DNA of 64,000 bases from Lachnospiraceae bacterium (GTDB lineage: Bacteria > Bacillota > Clostridia > Lachnospirales > Lachnospiraceae): the NCBI GenBank assembly GCA_017517305.1, contig JAFWZV010000020.1:111634-175633 (forward strand), written 5' to 3'. The position numbers and the translations under genes were made by a program. This document shows, one piece after another, positions 25,179-33,721 of the stretch. The notes below the pieces were generated by a model. The model saw only the letters and a list, made by a program, of their open reading frames with translations. It searched no databases and was not told the origin of the DNA. How positions within the stretch are numbered: position 1 is the stretch's first letter; each line of letters starts with the position of its first letter.

Positions 25179-26588
25179 ATGAGAAAAAACACTTTAAAAC
25201 TAGGCATAGCCTGTCTATCACTAGGGCTACTTTGTGGCTGTAACCAAAAGAAACAGGTTGAATATACCAGTCAGACCAGTCAGGATACAGTTCAGTCAGT
25301 AGAGAATACTCTGGAAGAAATTCCCATAGAGTCGGAAGAGAGTATATGCCCAGAAATACTTAACTATCAGATAACTGGGGAACAATCTGATGTTACAGTA
25401 GTTGCAAAAACAAAGGTTCCTAGGAATCATGATAGGTGTCCTATAGTGGAATTTACCACAAAGTACATAGAGGACAAGGACATTCTAATTTATGCAGATA
25501 TGGTATTTGATAAGAATAGTTATTTCCTTTATATGCCATATGATAGTGAGCAAATCGGCGAACTAAGGAATAAGCTTACAACCATCAAGGACGAGACAGC
25601 GGACAGTGAGCTTAGGAATGCTATAGAGGAGTATCATTTGCCAAATATGGATTTTCGCTTACAAAATCTTAGTGGACAGAGCGAGACCATAGCTGGTGAC
25701 TTTAGCTTCTACAGCGTACATAGTGCAGATTTGAATAACCTTAACGGAATCATGGAATATAACGGAAGCTTTGAATATGTAGATGCCTGTGGCTTGGCAG
25801 GTACTATTAATGGGGAATATTATACTATGAATTTTCAGAAGGCTGGAAATAATTCTTGTATATTGATTGATAGAATGGATACCTATTGTAATGTAAGTGA
25901 TATAGGCTCTGAAAGCTTTGATGTAAAGCTTGAGGGTAATCCATGTACCTATAGTCAGGAGGAGGCAAATGAGCTGGCTGCCGAATTTGTTAAGAAGCTG
26001 GGCTATGATAATATGACAATGATTCAGTCTAATGATGTTAGGAAGAGCATTATTACAGAGGATGAATATATAGGGGAAGAAAGCTATAGCATAGAAGGCT
26101 ACAATGTATACTTTGCCAGAGGCTATGAGGATTATTCCTTAGCCTTTAACAGTATGTATTTTGAGGGCTGGTTAAGTGGCGCATATATTTTCGATGAAGA
26201 TGGAAATATGATGATAGGAAGCTACCAGTGTCCGGAATCTATTCGTGTGTATGTGGACAGCCAGGGAGTATGCCAGCTTGAGCTTTGGAATCCTTGGGAG
26301 GAAAAGGGTATTATAACAGACAGTGCAAATATGATTGACTTTGAGGATGTTGACGAAATAGCAAAGAGCGAATTTAAAAATTACACAGATAATTATATCT
26401 CAGGCTATACCATAGATGAGGTGGTGCTTGGATATACAGTGGTACGTGATGGAGACAGTGTAACCTTGGTACCGGCATGGTATTATTACGCAGATATATG
26501 TGATGAAAATGACGTGATGTTTTTCAAGAATGCCAAGGTGATAATCAACGCCTTAGATGGAACGTTGGAGTATAGCTTTAGATATTAA
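25179..26588 (+). CDS. array lipoprotein 1
   Basis: A 469-residue secreted lipoprotein: lipobox L18-C-G-C21, then a short Ser/Thr/Glu-rich linker. It defines the array family: an N-terminal domain ending in 'YFLYMPYDSEQI', a short helical insert, 'GTINGEYYTMNF', a 'TYSQEEANELAAEFVKKLGYDNM' helix, 'GYNVYFARGYEDYSLAF', 'IRVYVDSQGVCQLELWNP', and a C-terminal 'LVPAWYYYADI...INALDGTLEY'. The last elements recall YycH/YycI and PepSY-like folds, an inference only. I suspect DUF6034 but cannot confirm it. The start at 25179 rests on AAGGAG and the signal peptide; the frame extends 13 codons upstream. Likely on the outer face of the membrane. Confidence 0.8.
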   Translation: MRKNTLKLGIACLSLGLLCGCNQKKQVEYTSQTSQDTVQSVENTLEEIPIESEESICPEILNYQITGEQSDVTVVAKTKVPRNHDRCPIVEFTTKYIEDKDILIYADMVFDKNSYFLYMPYDSEQIGELRNKLTTIKDETADSELRNAIEEYHLPNMDFRLQNLSGQSETIAGDFSFYSVHSADLNNLNGIMEYNGSFEYVDACGLAGTINGEYYTMNFQKAGNNSCILIDRMDTYCNVSDIGSESFDVKLEGNPCTYSQEEANELAAEFVKKLGYDNMTMIQSNDVRKSIITEDEYIGEESYSIEGYNVYFARGYEDYSLAFNSMYFEGWLSGAYIFDEDGNMMIGSYQCPESIRVYVDSQGVCQLELWNPWEEKGIITDSANMIDFEDVDEIAKSEFKNYTDNYISGYTIDEVVLGYTVVRDGDSVTLVPAWYYYADICDENDVMFFKNAKVIINALDGTLEYSFRY

Positions 26589-26600
26589 AGGAGTGGTTTT

Positions 26601-27278
26601 ATGAGAACATTTAAAAAATCAATTCTAAATGGAGTAATACTTTGCTCATTACTTTTTGTAGCTACTGGATGCGGGGACAAGGAAAATACTGAAGCAACAA
26701 CTAGTGAAATCATAACAGAAGCAACCACAGAAGCTACAACAGAAGCCACTACGGAGGCGACAACTGAAACAACAACTCAGGCTACCTCAGAGGAGGTTGT
26801 AGAAAGTGTAGACATATTTGCAGATAGTGGATTGGCTACATTTGAGTTATCCTCAGAGGATTTGCATGATGGTGCTTGGGATCCTATTATTTCTAGCGTG
26901 GATGATGGACAAAATGTATCGCCCCAGCTTTCTTGGGAGCCGGTTCCGGAAGCAAGCTGTTACGTAATATATATGGTGGATAGTTCAGCAGGCAACTGGC
27001 TTCATTGGAAGTCTAAGAATGTGACAGAGACAGAGCTTGCTCAGGGTTGGGCTCCAGAAGAGGAGTATGTGGGACCATATCCTCCAGGAGGAACACATAG
27101 CTATGATATATATGTATTTGCCCTTAAGGAGCCAGTGGAGAGAGTGCAGGGAGCATTCAATACCAGCAATTCAATATTCTACAACAACGCTATGAAGCTT
27201 GACGCTGTGGAGGAAGGAGCAAGTGGTAATATAGTGGGATATGGATATTTGCCTGGAACATATACAAGGGTAGAGTAA
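26601..27278 (+). CDS. PEBP (YbhB/YbcL-type) lipoprotein
   Basis: A 225-residue lipoprotein with lipobox Ala-Thr-Gly-Cys (Cys24), a low-complexity linker of tandem Thr-Glu-Ala-Thr units (~32-65), and a phosphatidylethanolamine-binding-protein domain. The domain shows 'DGQNVSPQLSWEPVPEASCYVIYMVD' and 'NWLHWKSKNV', the anion-binding pocket, then 'GPYPPGGTHSYDIYVFAL'. Bacterial PEBP proteins bind small ligands and may modulate signalling, but their function is poorly known. It lies 12 bases after lipoprotein 1 and is the only unrelated member of the array, so the two may act together at the cell surface. Confidence 0.85.
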   Translation: MRTFKKSILNGVILCSLLFVATGCGDKENTEATTSEIITEATTEATTEATTEATTETTTQATSEEVVESVDIFADSGLATFELSSEDLHDGAWDPIISSVDDGQNVSPQLSWEPVPEASCYVIYMVDSSAGNWLHWKSKNVTETELAQGWAPEEEYVGPYPPGGTHSYDIYVFALKEPVERVQGAFNTSNSIFYNNAMKLDAVEEGASGNIVGYGYLPGTYTRVE

Positions 27279-27285
27279 GGATAAT

Positions 27286-27335
27286 AAAAAGATTAAGGAC
27301 TTGAAAATGTATTTTTTGGTCCTTAATCTTTTTTT
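27286..27335 (+). terminator. intrinsic terminator of the first lipoprotein operon
   Basis: A 15-bp perfect stem (27286-27300 with 27319-27333) with A-rich left and T-rich right flank. It could work in both directions. Confidence 0.85.
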
Positions 27336-27385
27336 GATGTATTTCAGATACATTTTAGATACATTTTGGTGTTATTCTTTATAAT
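27336..27385 (+). promoter_or_regulatory. lipoprotein regulon box 2 and promoter
   Basis: Three repeats with 11-base period: GATGTATTTCA (27336), GATACATTTTA (27347), GATACATTTTG (27358). A perfect TATAAT lies at 27380-27385, 22 bases after the start of the last repeat. Confidence 0.65.
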
Positions 27386-27410
27386 GAGAAAGAATATTAT
27401 GGTGGATTTT

Positions 27411-27805
27411 GGGCATATAGATGAAAACTTGCTCATACTGCCCGGAAAACCAGTGGTGAACAGGTGGAGAACAGGAAAAGCCGGGCATATAGAAGAAAAC
27501 TTGCTCATACTGCCCGGAAAACCAGTGGTGAACAGGTGGAGAACAGGAAAAGCCGGGCATATAGAAGAAAACTTGCTTGTACTGCCCAGGAAAACTAATG
27601 GTGAAATGATAGTGTATATGGAAATCAGGGCATATAGAGGAAAACTTGCTTGTACTGCCCGGAAAACCAGTTGTGAACAGGTAGCGTATAGGAAAAAATC
27701 GGGCATATAGAGGAAAACTTGCTTGTACTGCCCGGGAAACCAGTGGTGAGTAGGAAGTGTATAGGAAAAGCTGGGCATATAGAAAAAAACTTGCTCGCAC
27801 TACCC
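27411..27805 (+). repeat. six tandem hairpin repeats (72-73-bp period)
   Basis: Six 33-base units of the form GGGCATATAGA-AAAACTTGCT-ACTGCCC start at 27411, 27483, 27555, 27628, 27701 and 27773. The ends GGGCA/TGCCC pair; in the last copy TGCCC is TACCC. The ~40-base connectors (GGAAAACCAGTGGTGAACAG...) are also repeated but drift more. The array sits in the leader of the second lipoprotein operon, between its promoter and the ribosome-binding site, so it would be transcribed. Confidence 0.85.
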
Positions 27806-27832
27806 GGGAAAACATATTAGGAGGAATGTATT

Positions 27833-29248
27833 ATGAAGAAAATAGCAATCGCAGGATTAATTACAATAGCTATGTTATCTCTTGTCGCATGTAGTGGCAA
27901 GGAACAGGTAGATTATGATGTAACAGAAGCTACATCATCGGATGGGGTAGATACTGAATCAGCTACACAGTCATCCGGAGAGGACGAAGCAGCACATACC
28001 ACAGAACAAAATAATGAAGTGGGTGACACTAACCAAGCTTCATCCGTTGTAACTTCTGAGTGGCAGGTTCCGGAAAAGCTGGAAGTAAAAATTACCGGAG
28101 AGGAAAGAGATGTCAATATATACGCGGATATTACTGTTCCTGATGCATATAAGAAATGTCAGGTGGTAGAGCTTGTGAGAGACGACTTTACAGATGAGGA
28201 TATAGTCAGTATGGCGGAGAAAGTATTTGATGAAGGAAGTTACTTTTTATGTATGCCTTCATGGCCATGCACTGCGGAATATTATGCTGAAGTTCATCTA
28301 AAGTTAACTCATATTAGGGATACCATTTCAGATGAAGGAAATGCATTGATTGAGATTAATCAGGCTATAGGGAGCTACGAACAAAATCAACTGGAAACCT
28401 CTGAATTTGATAATCAGGAGGAGACGGATGGAACAATTAGATTTTACACTTCCAACAATGGAGAGTTTGTGGACAAGGAATGCTGTGAAATCGTGGGAAC
28501 CATAGATGGAGATTATTATACATTGGTTTTCGAGAAGAGTAAGGGAGCTTGTTATGCATGGTTGTTTAAGTATGGTATGAATGAGGATACTAGTGAGGTG
28601 GGTTCAGATAATATCGATGTGAAGCTAATGGGTAACACTTGCATATACTCCGAAGAGGAAGCTACTGCCATTGCTGTAGAGTATTTAGAGAAGCTTGGAA
28701 TTACTGATATGGTTCCAGTTCATGTGAATCATGTTGTAAGACGAGAAGATGTGAATGGTTATAGTGTGTATTTTGGTAGAAAATATGAAAATTATCATCT
28801 GACCTACACAACAGCTAATTTTACTATAAACAGATATTCTTATTTGACCAACGATGAGGCAAATGATTTTGGTGGATATACAACTATGGAGTGTATTAGA
28901 ATAGAAATTGGCGATGATGGTGTTAGGGAATTTGAGATATCAAGTCCTATGAAGCAAGGCGAAATAATGACAGAAGATGCAGTGCTTCTTCCTTGGGATT
29001 CAGTGAATAATTTAGCTTGTGAAACTCTTTCTAAAGCGGCAGATGACCAAAGCAAGAATATTGTTATAGAACAGATTGAACTAGGCTATGGTATAGAAAA
29101 GAAAGACAATAGGGTTGCACTTGTTCCGGTGTGGTATTATTTTGATATTAATGCAGTAGATGATTCCTATAGATATACAAAAACATCAATTCTAGAGATT
29201 AATGCCTTAGATGGTAGTATAATAAAAGATGTACCTACGGAACAGTAG
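27833..29248 (+). CDS. array lipoprotein 2
   Basis: A 471-residue paralogue with lipobox Leu-Val-Ala-Cys (Cys20) and a longer Ser/Thr/Glu linker (~25-75) than its siblings. The family block that usually reads YFLYMPY is 'YFLCMPSWPCTAEYY' here, with two extra cysteines. 'GYSVYFGRKYENYHLTY' and 'ALVPVWYYFDI' are intact, and the protein ends 'INALDGSIIKDVPTEQ'. TAGGAGG precedes the ATG. It is the first gene behind box 2 and the hairpin array. Confidence 0.8.
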   Translation: MKKIAIAGLITIAMLSLVACSGKEQVDYDVTEATSSDGVDTESATQSSGEDEAAHTTEQNNEVGDTNQASSVVTSEWQVPEKLEVKITGEERDVNIYADITVPDAYKKCQVVELVRDDFTDEDIVSMAEKVFDEGSYFLCMPSWPCTAEYYAEVHLKLTHIRDTISDEGNALIEINQAIGSYEQNQLETSEFDNQEETDGTIRFYTSNNGEFVDKECCEIVGTIDGDYYTLVFEKSKGACYAWLFKYGMNEDTSEVGSDNIDVKLMGNTCIYSEEEATAIAVEYLEKLGITDMVPVHVNHVVRREDVNGYSVYFGRKYENYHLTYTTANFTINRYSYLTNDEANDFGGYTTMECIRIEIGDDGVREFEISSPMKQGEIMTEDAVLLPWDSVNNLACETLSKAADDQSKNIVIEQIELGYGIEKKDNRVALVPVWYYFDINAVDDSYRYTKTSILEINALDGSIIKDVPTEQ

Positions 29249-29286
29249 GTAATGATATAGAGTGTGAAGTGTGCAAGGAGATACGT

Positions 29287-30666
29287 ATGAAAAAGAAATT
29301 GATTATGAAAATGGCGGTTTTATCTTTGACAGCATTTACTATGCTACCCTTAACCGCCTGTGGCAATAAAAAACAAGTGGATTACACCACTGAAGCAACA
29401 GAGGAAGCTGTTGACGCTATGGTAGAAGCAGAAATTCCAGACAAGGTATCTTATGAGCTTATGGGAGAGGGTGGAACCATAATAGTAGATGCTGACATTA
29501 TCCTGCCTGAAAACCATGACAAATGCTCTGTGGTGGAGTATTCTATTAAGCGATTTACAGATGAGGATGTGAAAGGCCTGGTTGAAAAGATATTCGACAA
29601 GGACAGCTATTTCCTGTATATGCCTTATTCTGAGGAACAGATAGAGATTGCAAAGGACAAGCTTACCAGCATAAGGGATGCATCAACAGACGAGAGGGAA
29701 AGATACACACTGCAAAATGAGCTACTCAATTTGGATAATCGTATAAAAAATCTAAGTCCTGCCTTTAAGGATATGGAACAAATAGAAGAGCTTAAGCTTT
29801 ATACCATACCGGAAGAGGACGGGTGGCATCCTGAGATTGAAAAATGCTGTCTCATAGGAGCCATAGATGGAAGGTACTATTATATGCTAATAGCTCAGAG
29901 CGCAGATAAGGGAAATGTAATCATGAAGCTACAGCTGCTTAGAGACATGAATAATGATGCAAATGGTAATCTAGGCCCGGACAGCTTAGATGTTCAGATA
30001 TATGAAAATAAGTGTGTGTATTCTAAGGATGAAGCAAAGAAGCTTGCCACAGATTACATACAGTCATTGGGGTATACAGATTATGAAGCTATAGAAGTAT
30101 TTGACTGTAAGGAAAATAATTATGCCCCAAGTCAGGATATTAGGGAAATGAATAGCTATAATATATACTTTGGTAGGAAGATAGATGGATATAATCTGAC
30201 ATTTAACACATCAAACTGCCCAGACTTTTTTATAGATGTAGTAGGGGACAGCTATATAGCTGGTAATAACATAGCTACGGAATACATAAAGGTAAATGTA
30301 GATAGCGATGGAATAAGTGAGCTACTGATATTCAATCCTATGAAGGAGGAACGGATATTAGATAATCACGCTAAGCTACTGTCCTTTGAAAATATAGATA
30401 ATATAGCTAGGGAGGACCTACAAAGCTATATTGATTATACCTTCGATGGAATGCAGATTAAGACAATAAATATTAATGAAATAGAGCTGGGTTATGGTTA
30501 TACCTATGATCAGGAAACTGATAGGTATGCACTAATCCCCGTATGGTTTTACATGGTTGATGAGGATAGAAGTAATTTTGATTTTGGAAGAATGGATTTT
30601 ACCAACTATAATGCCATGGATGGTTCACCTAAGGATATAAATGCATTTAGCGTAACTATATATTAA
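29287..30666 (+). CDS. array lipoprotein 3
   Basis: A 459-residue paralogue. The signal peptide ends in Leu-Thr-Ala-Cys (Cys25), followed by the shared 'NKKQVDYTTE'. 'YFLYMPYSEEQIEIAKDKL' is well conserved. The end diverges: 'ALIPVWFYMVDED' and 'YNAMDGSPKDINAFSVTIY', so the final strand is lost or replaced. GGAG seven bases before the ATG at 29287 sets the start; a GTG six codons upstream is also in frame. The gap to the previous gene is 38 bases, same operon. Confidence 0.8.
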   Translation: MKKKLIMKMAVLSLTAFTMLPLTACGNKKQVDYTTEATEEAVDAMVEAEIPDKVSYELMGEGGTIIVDADIILPENHDKCSVVEYSIKRFTDEDVKGLVEKIFDKDSYFLYMPYSEEQIEIAKDKLTSIRDASTDERERYTLQNELLNLDNRIKNLSPAFKDMEQIEELKLYTIPEEDGWHPEIEKCCLIGAIDGRYYYMLIAQSADKGNVIMKLQLLRDMNNDANGNLGPDSLDVQIYENKCVYSKDEAKKLATDYIQSLGYTDYEAIEVFDCKENNYAPSQDIREMNSYNIYFGRKIDGYNLTFNTSNCPDFFIDVVGDSYIAGNNIATEYIKVNVDSDGISELLIFNPMKEERILDNHAKLLSFENIDNIAREDLQSYIDYTFDGMQIKTININEIELGYGYTYDQETDRYALIPVWFYMVDEDRSNFDFGRMDFTNYNAMDGSPKDINAFSVTIY

Positions 30667-30700
30667 CTTTTTCTATAAAAGCTTACAAGGAGGTTTCACC

Positions 30701-32071
30701 ATGAAACGAAAATCAATATACCTGGCATTAGCAACAATTTCACTAATTGCCCTTGCTGGCTGTGGCAAGAAGCAGGTAGACTACAACGTGACAGAAACTC
30801 CAGGTGGAGCAGAGATTACAGAAGCTGCTGACAACCCACAGGCTATAGAGTCAGAAATCCCAGAGACCTTAAACTATGAATTAGTCGGTAAGATGTCAAC
30901 TATTAGAGTTAATGCCACCGTAAAGCTTCCTGACAAATACACCCAGTGCTCAGTAGTGGAGCTTGGTAAGAAGTCTTATGAGGATGCAGACATAAAGTAT
31001 TACGCAGATAAGATATTCGATAAGGGAAGCTACTTCCTATATATGCCTTATAGCGCAGAGCAGATTGCGTACTGCAGGGACAAACTTAATGAGATATTAG
31101 AAGGAACTGATGATGAGGAACTAAGGCATGTTATTGAAGACGGATATTTGATTAATATAGGCTTTCGTGAAAGTTATCTGACTGGAGATGAGGAAATCGA
31201 CGGAACACTTAAGTTTAATACAGTTCGCCCATATCCTGAAGATGCAGATATTCAGGAATTCACTAATATGTGTCAGATAATAGGTACCATAGATGGACAG
31301 TATTATATGCTAGTTTTTGAGAAGAATGATATAAACTACCATATGTACCTTCACCGTTTAGAGGATTATTCTATTCAAGAGGTGGGAGCAGAATCCTTTG
31401 ACATGAAGCTAACAGGAAATCTATGTGAGTACACGCAGGAAGAGGCAGAAAAGCTTGCCAGAGACTATGTGGAAATGCTAGGGTATGGAGATCTTAGCAT
31501 AGTCAAATCCATCAATGCCGAGAAGGCATATTATACAGTGGAGAACGCAACCGGGGAGAAGAACTATGCCCAAGAAATCCAAGGCTATAACATATATTTC
31601 GGTAGAAAATATGGTGGATATTCCGTAACCTATACTGATGATAACTATTGTAGGTACCAAGGGTTTGGACAGTATTCTACCTTTGATGGTGACCCGGAGT
31701 GGATTACAATTACTGACATGAAGGAGTTCATCCGTGTTTATGTAGATAATAACGGAATATGCGAGGTTGATATAGTAAATCCTATGATTGAGGATAGTAT
31801 TGCAACTGAAAATGCAATTCTTCTTGACTTTGACTCTATGCTTCAGGCTGCAAATTCTGAGCTTCAAAGCTACGCAGATGATTATAAAAACAGCTTTATA
31901 ATAGAGGAGATAGAGCTTGGTTACGGCATAGAGCAAAAGGACGGTAAGACCTCCTTGGTACCAACCTGGTATTTCTTCGATAATAGCTACGGAGAGGACA
32001 GACAACATTACTTTAGACACCCATGTCTTATGATAAATGCACTAGATGGAAGTGTACTATACAGATATTAA
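30701..32071 (+). CDS. array lipoprotein 4
   Basis: A 456-residue paralogue with lipobox Leu-Ala-Gly-Cys (Cys21) and 'GKKQVDYNVTE'. The motifs 'YFLYMPYSAEQIAYCRDKL', 'GYNIYFGRKYGGYSVTY' and 'SLVPTWYFFDNS' are present, and it ends 'INALDGSVLYRY'. AAGGAGG lies eight bases before the ATG. It is the last gene of the second lipoprotein operon; the terminator with the structured insert follows. Confidence 0.82.
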   Translation: MKRKSIYLALATISLIALAGCGKKQVDYNVTETPGGAEITEAADNPQAIESEIPETLNYELVGKMSTIRVNATVKLPDKYTQCSVVELGKKSYEDADIKYYADKIFDKGSYFLYMPYSAEQIAYCRDKLNEILEGTDDEELRHVIEDGYLINIGFRESYLTGDEEIDGTLKFNTVRPYPEDADIQEFTNMCQIIGTIDGQYYMLVFEKNDINYHMYLHRLEDYSIQEVGAESFDMKLTGNLCEYTQEEAEKLARDYVEMLGYGDLSIVKSINAEKAYYTVENATGEKNYAQEIQGYNIYFGRKYGGYSVTYTDDNYCRYQGFGQYSTFDGDPEWITITDMKEFIRVYVDNNGICEVDIVNPMIEDSIATENAILLDFDSMLQAANSELQSYADDYKNSFIIEEIELGYGIEQKDGKTSLVPTWYFFDNSYGEDRQHYFRHPCLMINALDGSVLYRY

Positions 32072-32080
32072 AAAACGATG

Positions 32081-32206
32081 AGGACCAAGAAAAAACTTTA
32101 TTCCGGCCGCGACAGGGTCCCACTAAGCTGACCGTTATAGTGTCAGCGCGGTGGGAACCCTAGGCAGGCCGGCCAGTAAAGTACATAATTGGTCCTTAAG
32201 TTTTTT
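32081..32206 (+). terminator. terminator carrying structured insert, copy A
   Basis: AGGACCAA (32081-32088) pairs with TTGGTCCT (32189-32196), followed by a T-run (32201-32206). The loop holds a structured element: CCGGCC/GGCCGG (32103/32167), GGG/CCC (32115/32158), CCCAC/GTGGG (32119/32151) and a GCTGAC/GTCAGC apical hairpin (32127/32142). Its unpaired CGACAGGG and CCCTAGGCAGG are identical to those of copy B at 41.3 kb. Confidence 0.75.
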
Positions 32207-32257
32207 GATACAATTCGGATACATTTCGGATACATTTCCATGCTACTATGCTATTAA
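32207..32257 (+). promoter_or_regulatory. lipoprotein regulon box 3 and promoter
   Basis: Three repeats 11 bases apart: GATACAATTCG (32207), GATACATTTCG (32218), GATACATTTCC (32229). TGCTATTAA at 32249-32257 supplies an extended -10, at the same distance from the last repeat as in box 1. The first repeat begins right at the end of the terminator T-run. Confidence 0.65.
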
Positions 32258-32291
32258 GTGATAATGTATATACTATTAGGAGGATTAATTT

Positions 32292-33641
32292 ATGAGAAGA
32301 AAAACAGCTATGGTTGTAGTAGGTATTATGCTTTGCTCTTTAATGGGCTGTGGCAAGAAAGAGGTGGATTACTCGGATGCTACAGAAAGCGCAAATGGTG
32401 AGGTGCAGGTAGAAAGCCAAACCACAGAGGCGGAATCCATTGAGATTCCTGAGAACATAGAGTACACCATCACAGGTGCCAAGGGTACTATAGAGGTTGC
32501 GGCAGAGATTAAGGTGCCGGAGGATTATGAGAAGTGTACTGTTATGGAGCTTTCAAGAGTTGTCTATGAGGATGAGGACATTAAGGCCATGGCAGACAAA
32601 ATCTTCGATGAGGGAAGTTATTTCCTATATATGCCTTATAACGAGGAGGCTAGAGCCAATCTTCGCGATAAGCTGACAACAGCCTCAGCAAATGCTGCAA
32701 ATGATTGGGATGCAGCTACATTTGAATATGTATTAGGAAAATTTGATGAGGAAGATTTCTTCTCCACATCAGATGAAAGCTTTGATGAACTTAAGTTCTA
32801 CCAAGTGGATGAAGATGATAACTTTTGTAAAGTACTTGGTGCTATAGATGGAAGATACTATGTTCTTTCCTTTGAGAAGAATGGTAATAATTGTGGCGTG
32901 AAACTTGTGAGATGGGACAGAACCATTGGTTTTCAGCTAGCTGATTATAGTGCAGATTCCATAGATGTGAGAACATCAGGTAATGCTAGTATCCATTCTC
33001 AGGAAGAATCAGAAGCTATGGCTATGGAATTTGCCATGAAACTTGGATATGAAGGATATGGAGTAGTGCAGTCAAATGTGGCTTTTTATGCATGTACATT
33101 ACCAAAGGATGAAAGTACTATAGATAGAGAAGATTTTATTCAGGGAGTAGATGGTTATAATGTGTACCTTGGTCGCAATTATAATAATTATTCTATGGCA
33201 TATTCATCAGAAAACTGGATAATGGAGTATCTTGATATTGATGGTAGTGAAATAGTATATGAAGATTTTCCTGTAGAAAAATTTGAGAACACAGAGTGCA
33301 TAAGAGTATATGTAGATGGACAGGGAATCTGTGAGATGAAGGTATACAATCCTATGGAGGAGGTAGGTCCTATGAATGAGGACATAGTCTTCCTTCCATT
33401 TGATAAGGTGGACGGTATTGCTCAGGATGAGTTACAGGCCTATGCTGATGCAAATAGCGGAAAGTTTAAGATTGAGTCAATTCAGCTTGCATATGGTATG
33501 GTGGATGAGGATGGTAAGAAGGCTTTAGTTCCTGTGTGGTATTATTTCGGTAAGGATGCTTTGAACAATCAGAGCTTCTATCAGCAGAACGCAATTGTTA
33601 TGATTAATGCCTTAGACGGAACAGTTATCACTTATGAATAA
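32292..33641 (+). CDS. array lipoprotein 5
   Basis: A 449-residue paralogue with lipobox Leu-Met-Gly-Cys (Cys20) and 'GKKEVDYSDATES'. 'YFLYMPYNEEARANLRDKL', 'GYNVYLGRNYNNYSMAY' and 'ALVPVWYYFGKD' are intact; the C-terminus is 'INALDGTVITYE'. The helical insert between the first two blocks is shorter and acidic ('KFDEEDFFSTSDES'). TAGGAGG precedes the ATG. First gene behind box 3. Confidence 0.82.
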   Translation: MRRKTAMVVVGIMLCSLMGCGKKEVDYSDATESANGEVQVESQTTEAESIEIPENIEYTITGAKGTIEVAAEIKVPEDYEKCTVMELSRVVYEDEDIKAMADKIFDEGSYFLYMPYNEEARANLRDKLTTASANAANDWDAATFEYVLGKFDEEDFFSTSDESFDELKFYQVDEDDNFCKVLGAIDGRYYVLSFEKNGNNCGVKLVRWDRTIGFQLADYSADSIDVRTSGNASIHSQEESEAMAMEFAMKLGYEGYGVVQSNVAFYACTLPKDESTIDREDFIQGVDGYNVYLGRNYNNYSMAYSSENWIMEYLDIDGSEIVYEDFPVEKFENTECIRVYVDGQGICEMKVYNPMEEVGPMNEDIVFLPFDKVDGIAQDELQAYADANSGKFKIESIQLAYGMVDEDGKKALVPVWYYFGKDALNNQSFYQQNAIVMINALDGTVITYE

Positions 33642-33721
33642 AAGCAATTTATATTTACTATTATTTGGGATTAAATTAAAATGGGGATAAACAAATTTAA
33701 GACATTATCAGGAGAAATGTA

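Noticed and set aside
27411-27805. Possible CRISPR array (33-nt repeats, ~40-nt spacers)
   Set aside because: The connectors between repeats are themselves repeated and drift slowly; they are not unique spacers. The repeats are hairpins with point changes and no cas gene is nearby.
27344-27815. Long minus-strand and plus-strand open frames (about 114-147 codons) across the hairpin array
   Set aside because: They are repeats read as protein, without signal, ribosome-binding site or family resemblance; the same units give frames in several phases.
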